This document shows, piece by piece, positions 1 to 8,146 of a stretch of DNA of 64,000 nt. Below the pieces are notes generated by a model. That model worked only from the letters and a program-made list of their open reading frames with translations. It made no database searches and was not told where the DNA came from. The position numbers were made by a program, and so were the translations under genes. Position 1 is the first letter of the stretch. Each line of letters opens with the position of its first letter. The DNA comes from Methanosarcina sp. MSH10X1 (GTDB lineage Archaea; Halobacteriota; Methanosarcinia; Methanosarcinales; Methanosarcinaceae), in NCBI RefSeq assembly GCF_004099695.1, contig NZ_SCHL01000011.1, positions 1 to 64,000 on the forward strand, read 5' to 3'.

Positions 1-247
1 AAAAGGAAATTTGGAGAAACATTAAGAGCAAGAAAGGTTAGAAATCAAGTAAAAGAAGTAAAAGTTAAACTGATAGTTTATAACATGAACAAAAAAGTAA
101 TAGAAATAATATGGATCGAATTAAGGATTTCTACAGAGCCGGATCTTCTAATCTTTAACTTCACTCAGCCCGGTTGTCAGTAATGATACTTATTGACAGT
201 TTCCTGTATAACAACATTTATATTATTTAAAAATTAAATTTATTTTG
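1..247. other. AT-rich intergenic region upstream of antiporter
   Basis: No gene is seen here. The stretch is AT-rich, and its last 40 bases (a run of TTTATATTATTTAAAA type) are a plausible TATA/promoter region for the rightward antiporter gene. The left flank is outside the window. Confidence 0.4.
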
Positions 248-2239
248 ATGACAACGGATTTTCTAACCGACCTCCTGATCATCTTTGGACTTTCCATTCC
301 TGTAGTCTTTATTTTCTCAAAACTAAAGATAGCTCCGCTGATCGGCTTCTTACTCGCAGGTATTCTTGCCGGACCCTTCGGTCTTGAACTGATTCGGGAC
401 GTGGAAAATATCGAACTTCTGGCGGAAATAGGAGTAGTACTCCTGCTTTTTACAATAGGCATGGAGTTTTCACTGCGCGACCTGCTGCAGCTTCGCAGGG
501 TAGTGATTTTCGGAGGCGGGTTGCAGCTTTCCATAACTGCGATTATTGTTGCTCTCATATTCCTATGGCTTGGCAATTCCGAAGAATCCTCGATTTTCAT
601 CGGGCTTTTAGTGGCACTGAGCAGCACTGCAATTGTCCTTAAACTATTACAGGAAAAAGGAGAAATCTATAGTCTTCACGGGCGAACTTCTTTAGGAATA
701 CTGATCTTTCAGGATATAGCTGCAGTGATAATTATCCTCCTGATCCCGGTTCTCGCAGGTACCCCCGGAACAGAGAAATCTTTCCTGGAGCTTATTCTGC
801 AGGGGCTCGGGCTAATCGTGCTTACCCTTGTAAGCGCCAGATATATAGTCCCCTTCATCATGTATCAGGTGGCAAAGACACGGAATAATGAACTTTTCCT
901 CCTGAGTGTCATAGCAATAGGGCTCGCTGTAGCCTGGTTGACTTCAATTATTGGTCTCTCTCTGGCTCTCGGAGCTTTTCTTGCTGGTCTGATTATCTCC
1001 GAATCCGAGTATTCGGTTCAGGCTCTTGGAAATCTTATCCCATTCAGAGATGTGTTCATGAGCATTTTCTTTGTTTCAATAGGGATGTTGCTCGATCTCG
1101 ATATCTTGAGAGAGCATCTTCTTCTCATCCTGGCTGCTACATTAATTGTACTGCTCCTGAAGCTTCTGGCAAATAGTCTAAGTACCTTTCTCATAGGCTT
1201 CCCTTTGCATACAATGATCCTGGTAGGGTTCTCCCTTTCACAGGTGGGGGAGTTTTCCTTTATTCTTGCAAAAGTAGGCTATACGAGCAGGCTGATCTCC
1301 CCTCTTATGTATCAGGAATTCCTGGATATGGCAGTGCTTTCAATGGTACTTACCCCTCTTTTTATGGGTATAGGTTATCGAACCACAAGTTTTGCTGAGA
1401 CGTTACCTTTCCCGCCAATCTTGAAGCAAGGCTGGTACAGTAAATTTAAACAGGGCGAATCCGAAGAAAAACCTGAAAACCATGTAATTATAGTAGGATT
1501 CGGGATAAATGGCAAAAATGTCGTGACTGCCGCGAAGGACACTTCAATTCCTTATATCGTGATTGATATGAATCCTGAAGTCGTAAGAGTAGAGAAACTA
1601 AGGGGAGAGCATATCTTCTACGGCGATGCTGCTCAGAGTGCTGTGCTGGAACATGCAGGTATCCATTCCGCGAAATCCGTTGTTGTGACTGCAGGCGATC
1701 CTGCCAGTGCCAAAAGGATAATTGAAGTTGCCCGGAGGTTGAACCCTCAAATCCACATAATTGCAAGGACGCATTTCCTGAGTGAACTGGATAAATTCTA
1801 TGCTTTCGGGGCAGATGAAGTAATTTCTGACGAATTTGAAAGCTCAATAGAGCTTTTCACAAGGGTGCTTCACAGGTACTTAGTTCCCAGCAGCGAGATA
1901 AATTCTTTGGGTTCAACTCTACGTGCCGACCATTACGAGATGCTCCGGAATCCTGAAGTCCGCAGGAAGAAGATGTCCGATCTAGCTCTTGATTTTGCAG
2001 ATGTAGAGATCCGGAGCATCAGGGTCGGGAAGTCCTCCAGAGCGGCAGGAATGACTCTTGGAGAACTTAATCTCCGGAAAAATTATGGAGTATCTGCACT
2101 TGCAATCTCCCGGCTTCACAAAATCATTCCGGGTCCTGAAGCCAAAACTGAGATTCTCGCGAATGACATCCTGCTAGTTATCAGCCCGCCGGAAAAGCTT
2201 GATGAGGTAAGAAAGCTTTGTGAAGATAGTGTGGGATAA
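248..2239 (+). CDS. CPA2-family cation:proton antiporter with RCK (TrkA-N/TrkA-C) domains
   Basis: Membrane monovalent-cation:proton antiporter of the KefB/CPA2 type, expected to exchange K+ or Na+ for H+ at the cytoplasmic membrane. The first ~390 residues are a chain of about 12 hydrophobic segments carrying family-typical stretches (LAGILAGPFGL; LSSTAIVLKLL; FLAGLIISESEY). From about residue 411 a cytosolic TrkA-N Rossmann domain begins with VIIVGFGINGKNVV, the nucleotide-binding GxGxxG. A TrkA-C domain occupies roughly residues 580-655. At 663 residues it has normal KefB-like length. An in-frame TTG lies directly before the ATG at 248; the ATG is preferred. It stands alone, but the next genes also concern cation transport. 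Family assignment is firm; ion specificity cannot be read. Confidence 0.93.
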   Translation: MTTDFLTDLLIIFGLSIPVVFIFSKLKIAPLIGFLLAGILAGPFGLELIRDVENIELLAEIGVVLLLFTIGMEFSLRDLLQLRRVVIFGGGLQLSITAIIVALIFLWLGNSEESSIFIGLLVALSSTAIVLKLLQEKGEIYSLHGRTSLGILIFQDIAAVIIILLIPVLAGTPGTEKSFLELILQGLGLIVLTLVSARYIVPFIMYQVAKTRNNELFLLSVIAIGLAVAWLTSIIGLSLALGAFLAGLIISESEYSVQALGNLIPFRDVFMSIFFVSIGMLLDLDILREHLLLILAATLIVLLLKLLANSLSTFLIGFPLHTMILVGFSLSQVGEFSFILAKVGYTSRLISPLMYQEFLDMAVLSMVLTPLFMGIGYRTTSFAETLPFPPILKQGWYSKFKQGESEEKPENHVIIVGFGINGKNVVTAAKDTSIPYIVIDMNPEVVRVEKLRGEHIFYGDAAQSAVLEHAGIHSAKSVVVTAGDPASAKRIIEVARRLNPQIHIIARTHFLSELDKFYAFGADEVISDEFESSIELFTRVLHRYLVPSSEINSLGSTLRADHYEMLRNPEVRRKKMSDLALDFADVEIRSIRVGKSSRAAGMTLGELNLRKNYGVSALAISRLHKIIPGPEAKTEILANDILLVISPPEKLDEVRKLCEDSVG

Positions 2240-2778
2240 GAGTCAATCCCTCTTAATAATTTCATAAATATGTGCAAAGCTTTGACATCTCAGGCTGGAG
2301 GTTTTAGAAATCAGATCCTTTCTTCTGTTGATGTACTTTTTCATCAAGTACTCGTTAGAATAGTTAGAATAATATGATATTACTAACCATTGTTTATACT
2401 GCCTTCCTGTTTAAGAACCAGACTAACTGAAAATCTCCAATTAAAACGGGAGACCTAAAGGACTTTGTTAGTGCTTGAAACCGAAAATAAAATAAAAGGT
2501 AATCAACAGGGACACATGCAGAAAAGGGGGAGAACCTGTAGACCTTCAAATACCGGTTAAAATTTTTGCCAGGAAACTGTTAAGTTTTCAGTTTCGAAGT
2601 TTACTTTACTGTAAAAGTAGCCAATTTTCAAGGTGGACCTTCATATCATATCAGTTCAGATAGATCTATACGTACAGATTTAAGTTACATAAAGAACTTA
2701 AGATGCAGGCATCAATTCTCTGACGGGGTTGATATATATCTTATTTAATATATATACACATATTTGGTGGACCATTTC
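2240..2778. other. Intergenic region with candidate promoter for the DUF1538 operon
   Basis: About 540 bases without a convincing reading frame. Near the right end, the AT stretch around 2728-2757 (GATATATATCTTATTTAATA) is a good archaeal TATA-box candidate for the DUF1538 operon. I see nothing else that I can name. Confidence 0.35.
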
Positions 2779-3471
2779 ATGATGAGGGGTATAAAAGAAA
2801 CTTTTCTGGAAGTCACTCGGGCTGTCTTTCCTTTAACTCTGGCAGTAGTGTTACTCTTGCTTTTGTTCGTTGGTATAAGCTTGAACAACCTTATTTCCTT
2901 TTTAATAGCTACAATTCTAACTGCGATAGGAATGACCTTTTTTCTAACTGGGGTTAAGCTGAGTATGCTCCCGATAGGAGAGGCAATTGGAGGTGACTTG
3001 CCTAAGCATAATTCACTGGCGTTCATCGCATTGGTAGTGTTTTTACTCTCATCCTTTGTAGCCGTAGCAGAACCGAATGTGAGTGTTTTAATTGGCATGA
3101 TTGACTCAGCTTTGCAGGGAAGCATAGATAACAATTTATTAGTAATTTCCATAGCCTGTGGAGTAGGTATCCTTATGGTTATTTCCATCCTGAGGATAAT
3201 CTATGGAACCCCTATCAAATATTTATTTGCTGTAATTTATTCATTTATACTCGTGCTGTCCTTTTTCATATCTGATGATTACCTGGCAATTGCTTTTGAT
3301 TCCGGAAGCGTAACTACCGGGGCTATGTTTGTGCCTGTGCTTATGGGACTTGGAATCGGGATAGCTTCAGTATTGCAGGATAGATCTGAACTTGATGGAT
3401 TCGGACTTGTAGGTCTGGCAACTACGGGCCCCATAATAAGTATCATGCTCATGGGGGTTCTGTCTTCATGA
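2779..3471 (+). CDS. DUF1538 membrane protein, first subunit of a pair
   Basis: Polytopic membrane protein of the DUF1538 family, about 230 residues with about six to seven hydrophobic segments. The family-typical features are GVKLSMLPIGEAIGG after the third segment, a VAVAEPNVSVL stretch, and the terminal half-repeat AFDSGSVTTGAMFVPVL. In Halomonas a DUF1538 gene pair (UmpA/UmpB) has been described as a two-component Na+(Li+,K+)/H+ antiporter, so cation/proton exchange is the best guess here. The ATG at 2779 is preferred because GGTGGA precedes it by seven bases; TTG at 2764 and GTG at 2767 also open the frame. The stop overlaps the start of the next gene (ATGA), so the two are translationally coupled. 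Confidence 0.88.
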   Translation: MMRGIKETFLEVTRAVFPLTLAVVLLLLLFVGISLNNLISFLIATILTAIGMTFFLTGVKLSMLPIGEAIGGDLPKHNSLAFIALVVFLLSSFVAVAEPNVSVLIGMIDSALQGSIDNNLLVISIACGVGILMVISILRIIYGTPIKYLFAVIYSFILVLSFFISDDYLAIAFDSGSVTTGAMFVPVLMGLGIGIASVLQDRSELDGFGLVGLATTGPIISIMLMGVLSS

Positions 3472-4196
3472 TTTCAGGTATGGAGGAAATTTTGGCTGTA
3501 TTCTTTGAGGTTATTCAGTCAATCGCTCCTCTAATTATTTTCTTCACATTGTTCCAGATATTGTATTTAAAGTTGCCTCCAACGCAGTTAAAAAAACTTT
3601 ACTTAGGTTTAACCCTTACTGCATTTGGCATGATATTGTTTCTTCATGGTGTTAACAATAGCTTTCTACCTGCGGGAACGGCAATAGGAGAATTCTTTGG
3701 CGGTTCTAAAAAAAACTTTTTAATTCCCATAGGTTTCCTACTGGGTTTACTTGCTACTTTTGCAGAACCTTCTGTACGGGTATTATGTTACCAGGTTGAG
3801 GAATCTTCCGGTGGTTATATAAGAGCAAATCTCATGCTTTATACATTATCTCTTGCAGTTGCTATGCTGGCTGCTATCACGATGGCAAAAATTATCTATA
3901 GAATCCCTTTCCTGTACATAATAGTTCCAGGTTATTTACTTGTCCTTATTTTGTTATTTTTTTCCGACAGGGACTTTATAGGTATCGCGTTTGATGCAGG
4001 AGGAGCTGTAACAGGTCCAATGGCTGTGTCTTTCCTTATGTCGATGGCTCTCGGAGTGGCTACTGCGCACGAGGGCGCAGATCCTGTCGCAGACGGCTTT
4101 GGCTTGATTGCAATGATCGCACTCGCACCTATTATTTTTGTTATGCTGTTGGGTGTTTATATAAGATTTAATGGAGGTAAAAACAATGTGCAATAA
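3468..4196 (+). CDS. DUF1538 membrane protein, second subunit of a pair
   Basis: Second DUF1538 polytopic membrane protein, 242 residues, paralogous to the preceding one. The shared landmarks are GVNNSFLPAGTAIGEFFGG, LATFAEPSVRVL and AFDAGGAVTGPMAVSFLMS, matching the equivalent segments of its partner. Its ATG overlaps the partner's stop codon by four bases, and its 3' end overlaps the P-II-like gene by eleven bases. The three genes therefore look like one tightly coupled operon making a heteromeric transporter and its cytosolic regulator. The substrate is inferred only from described bacterial DUF1538 pairs that act as cation/proton antiporters. Confidence 0.88.
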   Translation: MISGMEEILAVFFEVIQSIAPLIIFFTLFQILYLKLPPTQLKKLYLGLTLTAFGMILFLHGVNNSFLPAGTAIGEFFGGSKKNFLIPIGFLLGLLATFAEPSVRVLCYQVEESSGGYIRANLMLYTLSLAVAMLAAITMAKIIYRIPFLYIIVPGYLLVLILLFFSDRDFIGIAFDAGGAVTGPMAVSFLMSMALGVATAHEGADPVADGFGLIAMIALAPIIFVMLLGVYIRFNGGKNNVQ

Positions 4197-4542
4197 GAGT
4201 GAATTTGTGTTAATAGTAACAATTGTCAAAAAGGGATGGGGTGACGAGGTTATTAAAGCCTCAAGAAAAGCCGGTGCCCAGGGAGGAACAATCTTATTTG
4301 GTCGTGGCACAGGAATTCATGAGACTAAAAGTATTCTTGGTTTAATGATTGAACCCGAAAAAGAAATGGTACTTACAATAGCCGAGTCAGGTATTGAAGA
4401 TAATATTCGGAATAGCATTATTAATGCTATAAACCTCAATGAACCCGGAGTGGGAATAGGGTTTGTAGTTTCACTGGACAAAGTATTCGGGATCTGTCAT
4501 TCGTTTTATGAAACGAGGAAGTGTCCGCAGGACGAAAAATAA
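4186..4542 (+). CDS. P-II-like signalling protein linked to the DUF1538 transporter
   Basis: Small soluble protein of the P-II/GlnB-like superfamily, about 118 residues. The pattern KKGWGDEVIKASRKAGAQGG followed by ILFGRGTG is the characteristic beta-alpha-beta start with the GRGTG turn, and NEPGVGIGFVVSLDKVFGI corresponds to the C-terminal P-II strand. The region that would hold the T-loop reads IHETKSILGLMIEPEKEMV and lacks the conserved uridylylated tyrosine of classical GlnB, so it is a P-II-like sensor and not a nitrogen regulator in the strict sense. The ATG at 4186 is favoured over 4171 because GGAGGT lies seven bases upstream. By position it probably gates or senses for the DUF1538 pair; the ligand is unknown. 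Confidence 0.82.
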   Translation: MCNKSEFVLIVTIVKKGWGDEVIKASRKAGAQGGTILFGRGTGIHETKSILGLMIEPEKEMVLTIAESGIEDNIRNSIINAINLNEPGVGIGFVVSLDKVFGICHSFYETRKCPQDEK

Positions 4543-4714
4543 GCTTTAGAGAGCTCTGGACTTACGAAGCTTATAGTTTTTTGGTGATTGTCTGGTATTG
4601 CCTACACGCTCTGTAGAACAGGACCTCACCAGATTAAAACTATGAACCGCATCTTATCATTACCAGCTGCCGTCGCCTGGATCTGTTATATAAATTAAAT
4701 CGGAAAAATGAGTA

Positions 4715-4993
4715 TTGAAACTGGCAGACGAAATGACTTACTCAAGGGTCAAAGAAACTCTTGACGAGCTCGCCTTCGACCCCGTTCCACCGCGATTAAT
4801 AAGAACAATCGAGAGCAAAGGAAAACTTTTCCGATTACGGTCCCGGCATTTAAGACCCTTTTACAGGATCAATTATGAAAACCAGATTCTGGTAGTTATA
4901 TTAATTGATCCTTTGAATCATATATCTCGTGAAAAGAGCAGTAATTTAGATTTTTTTATACATTCTGACTGCAGGAAATTAGAAAAAGTATAA
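4715..4993 (+). CDS. RelE/ParE-like toxin fragment, N-terminally incomplete
   Basis: The reading frame matches the second two-thirds of a RelE/ParE-superfamily mRNA-interferase toxin: RVKETLDELAFDPVPP, then GKLFRLRSRHLRPFYRINYE and a hydrophobic strand ILVVILIDP. The first helix, which normally precedes this by about 20 residues, is missing. Only a TTG (4715) or a late ATG (4733) could start it. No antitoxin-like gene is visible on either side. It therefore looks like a decayed or orphaned toxin. An ATG at 4708 is in another frame and runs only about 18 codons. Fold assignment is moderate; functionality is doubtful. Confidence 0.5.
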   Translation: MKLADEMTYSRVKETLDELAFDPVPPRLIRTIESKGKLFRLRSRHLRPFYRINYENQILVVILIDPLNHISREKSSNLDFFIHSDCRKLEKV

Positions 4994-5335
4994 TGAGACA
5001 AATACAAAATATGATTTCAGCGTATCTTAAAAAATTATCTTGCATGGTTTGATATATGTAAGACTGATATAAATTATTTTTTCAGTCAATTTTTTAAAGC
5101 ATTGAAATTTTCCAAAAGCAGGTTGCAATTTTCAAATTTTGATCTATACTTTTAATCTGCGTTTTAATCTTCAGATCATCCACTCAATAAGTTTAAATAA
5201 TGTAATCTTTTATTTACTATATGTAAAGTTTAAATTACTTATTATATCTAAAATGAGTCAATTTGTAAATATAAGCATACATCAGGATGCTAAACAATCT
5301 ATTTACTGAACACTATACTCAAGAAGGTTCTTCAG
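4994..5335. other. AT-rich intergenic region
   Basis: About 340 bases, very AT-rich, with several TATA-like stretches (for example around 5206-5255) that could serve the rightward DUF2178 gene. There is no reading frame or structured element that I trust. Confidence 0.3.
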
Positions 5336-5719
5336 ATGAAGTGGAAGCAGTTCAGAATAATTTCCTTGCTGATTGTAACAGTCCTCGGGGCTGTTGTAGG
5401 TTTTTCAGTTTCCAGTGGAAATCTTGCACTTGCGGCAGGTGCTGCATTTACAGGCATGGCCGCCATGTATATTTCCAGGCACAGGGTTGAAGATATAGTC
5501 GAAGATGAGAGGATCCGCCAGGTAAGTCAGAGAGCTTCCTGGGTTACTCTTCAGTTTACAGCTATCGGCTTTGCACTAGGAGGGGCAATTCTGATAGCCA
5601 TGAGAGAAGCCCATCCAGGCTATGTTGACCTTGGCTTTTTCATGGCATATGCAAGCTGTGCAGTGCTTGTGCTTTACTCAATCTTTTATATGTACTTTAA
5701 TCTAAAATCCGGGGGCTGA
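5336..5719 (+). CDS. DUF2178-type small membrane protein
   Basis: 127-residue membrane protein with four hydrophobic segments: residues ~7-25, ~28-45, ~72-92 and ~100-122. The cytosolic stretch RHRVEDIVEDERIRQVSQRA between segments 2 and 3 is the hallmark of DUF2178 proteins. In many archaea and Firmicutes such a protein is encoded directly before a very small Xre regulator, exactly as here, with the regulator about 100 bases downstream. The pair is probably a membrane-linked regulatory unit, but no biochemical role is established. The ATG at 5336 is chosen because the protein then begins MKWKQFRIISLLIV, a good membrane-insertion start; an overlapping frame from 5287 is a shadow. Confidence 0.75.
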   Translation: MKWKQFRIISLLIVTVLGAVVGFSVSSGNLALAAGAAFTGMAAMYISRHRVEDIVEDERIRQVSQRASWVTLQFTAIGFALGGAILIAMREAHPGYVDLGFFMAYASCAVLVLYSIFYMYFNLKSGG

Positions 5720-5819
5720 ACTGACGGTTGGATTTTATGAATTTTCTGGTTGTAAATGTACCATGTCTTGCACTCGATTCATATCTGACAACAATCTAGC
5801 AAATAATACGGGGCATGTG

Positions 5820-6044
5820 ATGAAGAACAATATTAAAGTTTACAGGGCAATGCATGATCTTACTCAGGAAAGCCTGGCTGAGAAAGTGGGAGTGACAAGG
5901 CAAACCATACATGCAATTGAGAAGGGCAAGTACGATCCCTCCCTTGAGCTTGCATTCAAACTCGCCAGGCTTTTCGATACCCTTATTGAGGATATTTTTC
6001 TCTATGAAGATTCCGAAACAGGAAATTTTGAAAAAAAAGGCTAA
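5820..6044 (+). CDS. Small Xre-family HTH regulator
   Basis: 74-residue DNA-binding protein made of little more than one helix-turn-helix: IKVYRAMHDLTQESLAEKVG, VTRQTIHAIEKGKYDPSLEL and AFKLARLFDTLIEDIF. This is the YozG/Xre-like mini-regulator class, which often represses its own operon together with a neighbouring membrane protein. The ATG at 5820 is chosen because the protein starts MKNNIKVYRAMHDL, the usual N-terminus of the class; the longer frame from 5763 adds an unrelated leader. Together with the DUF2178 gene upstream it forms a regulator/membrane-protein pair. Confidence 0.85.
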   Translation: MKNNIKVYRAMHDLTQESLAEKVGVTRQTIHAIEKGKYDPSLELAFKLARLFDTLIEDIFLYEDSETGNFEKKG

Positions 6045-6471
6045 TCTGCTTGATTCTGACGGAATTGCTCGTTTAACTCCGCGAGATTTCTTTTGACGCT
6101 TTGCCGGAAAGCTTCGGATTAATTCTTTTTTATTAGAAATAAGTTCATAAGGTTTTGTCGGGTAAACTTAGCTTTCCCGGCTCCCCGAAGCAAATAAACC
6201 CGAAGAAAAGAGACCATGTAATCGTTTTTTATTTCCGGGAAAACGAGACCTGACAACTAATGTCCACGGGATCAGCAAGTTAATCTTTCCTTCAGAGACT
6301 AAGGGCATCCCAGCCCGAAAAACAATTTTAGTTTCTAAATATATTTATATGGAATGAAAGATTAGTTACAGTTAAAGGGCATCTGGATATATAAAGACCG
6401 ACAGCTTATGCCATCAAACAGACTAACAGCTAAATAAACAAGTTGCCAAAAAATAATCAGGAGAGAAATCT
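6045..6471. other. Intergenic region upstream of two small paralogues
   Basis: About 430 bases without a believable gene. The first half is GC-richer with several short inverted repeats around pyrimidine runs. The second half contains a clear TATA-like stretch (listed separately). Confidence 0.3.
6337..6352 (+). promoter_or_regulatory. Candidate TATA box for the small-protein pair
   Basis: AAATATATTTATATGG is a strong archaeal TATA-box candidate. Transcription would begin about 25 bases downstream, giving a leader of roughly 90-100 bases before the ATG at 6472. Assignment is by motif and position only. Confidence 0.4.
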
Positions 6472-6651
6472 ATGATGCAATCGTTTATAGTAGAACATTA
6501 TCTGAATAAGGATGTAGATGTTTACTGCGGCGGGCCTGACGTTTTCAGGGGAAGTGTAGTAGCCTGTGCCGATAATGTCCTGACACTCAGCAGTGAAGGA
6601 AAACTTACCCATATAGCCATCGATAAAATAATAGCCCTATGGAGCCAATAA
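6472..6651 (+). CDS. 59-residue conserved small protein, first of a tandem pair
   Basis: Encodes 59 residues beginning MMQSFIVEHYLNKDVDVYCG and ending IDKIIALWSQ. It contains the pattern VDVYCGGPDVF-x-G-x-V-x2-CADN-x-L, then a T-x-IA-x-DKII strand. The short strand-rich pattern, with a Gly-x-Val turn and a closing DKIIA-W strand, looks like an Sm/LSm-like or other small beta-barrel; this is inference. It resembles what I recall being labelled the MM0924 family in Methanosarcina, which I could not verify. GGAGAG precedes the ATG by a suitable distance. A paralogue lies 197 bases downstream on the same strand, with about two-thirds of positions alike. Function unknown. Confidence 0.8.
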   Translation: MMQSFIVEHYLNKDVDVYCGGPDVFRGSVVACADNVLTLSSEGKLTHIAIDKIIALWSQ

Positions 6652-6848
6652 GCTCAAAATTTTATATTTTAATATCGTATAATATAAGGGGATAAAGGAA
6701 CAGGTGAAATCTTACTTGTTTTCTAAACCTGGGTAAAACTGAATAAAGTTCTGGACGGCTGGATCGGACTCTGTTTTTCAGAAAAGGAAGCAAACTCAAA
6801 CCAGCATGGAAGAGTTCGATATTGGGAGAATATCTGAGGTGCAAAGAA

Positions 6849-7034
6849 ATGCAATCTTTTATAGTGGAACACCTTCGAGGTGAGGTTGTAGACGTCTACT
6901 GTGGGGGTCCTGACGTTTTTAGTGGAAGGGTAGAAAGCTGCGCAGACAATATACTTTGTCTTGAACAGAATGGAAGATATACCTACATAGCAATGGATAA
7001 AATCATAGCTATATGGCGTGCGCAAACTCCATAA
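6849..7034 (+). CDS. 61-residue conserved small protein, second of a tandem pair
   Basis: Paralogue of the gene at 6472: MQSFIVEHLRGEVVDVYCGG is followed by PDVFSGRVESCADNILCLEQ and TYIAMDKIIAIW. The two proteins share the DVYCGGPDVF core, the CADN motif and the final DKIIA-W strand. They differ in the second half of the barrel-like region, where this one carries an extra cysteine. The ATG at 6849 is favoured over an in-frame ATG at 6822 because GAGGTG lies seven bases before it and the N-terminus then matches the paralogue exactly. A recent local duplication is the simplest explanation. Function unknown. Confidence 0.8.
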   Translation: MQSFIVEHLRGEVVDVYCGGPDVFSGRVESCADNILCLEQNGRYTYIAMDKIIAIWRAQTP

Positions 7035-7192
7035 AGAGTTCACTGGACAAAAGGTATACTGGATACAATGGAAAAGCCTGGAAGGAAGTAAGAAGTTCCT
7101 CCTTTTCCACCAGTTTTTAAGCTCTCAAAAGATCAAGACTGTCCTTTCAGTTGAGAATTTTGTGTATACGGTCGTTCTTCAGTTTTCGTAGT

Positions 7193-8068
7193 TTATGCTT
7201 TCATACAGCTTCTTGCATGGGAAGCAATAAACTCCCTCATTAGTTTTGCCCCGAGCATCGCCGTTTGTCCGGAATCGTATTCAGGGGCAATTTCTACAAT
7301 ATCAAAAGCCATTGAGAAAGGAGCAAGAGTCCTTATTGCAGTCCTTACGTCCCGCGCACTCAACCCGAAGGGCTCAGGCGTGCCCAGACCGGGAGCAAAA
7401 GCCGGATCTATGGCATCCATATCAAGGGAAAGGTATAGCTGGCTGCAGTCAAGCCACTCAAGGGCTTCCTTGATGACTTCTACCATACCTGTGGATTCGA
7501 CGTCGTCGGATGTATAGTATTTCAGGTTATTCTGCCTGGCAAAAACCCATTCTTCCTCAGGGCCGCTTCTTATGCCTATAGAAACCAGATTCTCTGTAAC
7601 CTGATTGAGAATATTTCGGGATACACAGGCATGGTTATGCTTAAAGCCCCTGTACTCTTCCCTGAGGTCAAAATGAGCGTCCAGAATAAGCACCCCGAAG
7701 TCCTCTCCTGCGAGTTCGGCACAGGCTTTTACCATAGCAAAGGTCAGGGAATGCTCCCCTCCAAGCATAATGGGAAGCTTTCCATCTTTCAGAAGGTCCT
7801 TTGTAGCCTCATAAAGGTTTGCCAGGGTCTCGTCAACCGAGGCTGAAGTTTCCAAATTTCCGGCGTCGTAGATCGGGAGATCCACAAGGTCGATGTTGAA
7901 AGTCGGGTTATAACTCTCAAAATTTGCAGAAACCTGACGCATAGCGTCCGGAGCCCAGCGGCTGCCTGCCCTGTAAGAGGAGGTATTGTCAAAAGGCACA
8001 CCGAAGATAACATAACGTGCAGATTCATAGTCTGCAAGAGCATCTATAAAGGAATTGGGTAAAAACAT
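7193..8068 (-). CDS. speB: Ureohydrolase (agmatinase family), next to aIF5A
   Basis: Binuclear manganese ureohydrolase of the arginase/agmatinase family, 291 residues. All metal-binding motifs are visible: GGEHS (~residues 103-107), DAHFD (~129-133), SLDMDAIDP (~214-222) and the following PGLGTPEP loop. The classical reaction is agmatine + water to putrescine + urea. It lies 78 bases downstream of the aIF5A gene on the same strand. In archaea without a conventional deoxyhypusine route it has been proposed that agmatine is attached to the aIF5A lysine and that an agmatinase-like enzyme then removes urea, so this enzyme may act on free agmatine, on modified aIF5A, or both. The family call is firm; the substrate is open. 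Confidence 0.9.
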   Translation of the reverse strand: MFLPNSFIDALADYESARYVIFGVPFDNTSSYRAGSRWAPDAMRQVSANFESYNPTFNIDLVDLPIYDAGNLETSASVDETLANLYEATKDLLKDGKLPIMLGGEHSLTFAMVKACAELAGEDFGVLILDAHFDLREEYRGFKHNHACVSRNILNQVTENLVSIGIRSGPEEEWVFARQNNLKYYTSDDVESTGMVEVIKEALEWLDCSQLYLSLDMDAIDPAFAPGLGTPEPFGLSARDVRTAIRTLAPFSMAFDIVEIAPEYDSGQTAMLGAKLMREFIASHARSCMKA

Positions 8069-8090
8069 AATGTAACCTATATAATTATAT

Positions 8091-8125
8091 TATTAAAAAA
8101 AGAATGGCTCAGGCTCTTACCTGAG
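8091..8125 (-). terminator. Hairpin plus oligo-U terminator after aIF5A
   Basis: On the minus strand, the six-base stem CTCAGG/CCTGAG with a six-base loop is followed within six bases by seven consecutive T residues. It lies about 20 bases after the aIF5A stop and before the ureohydrolase start. This is a textbook intrinsic-type terminator, and it suggests that much aIF5A message ends before the ureohydrolase. Confidence 0.55.
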
Positions 8126-8146
8126 TTTCGCTTTAGTTTAGGAAGT

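Noticed and set aside
5287-5490. Overlapping frame at the start of the DUF2178 gene
   Set aside because: The DUF2178 frame has clear membrane helices and a family motif; this one is a shadow with a cysteine-rich random composition.
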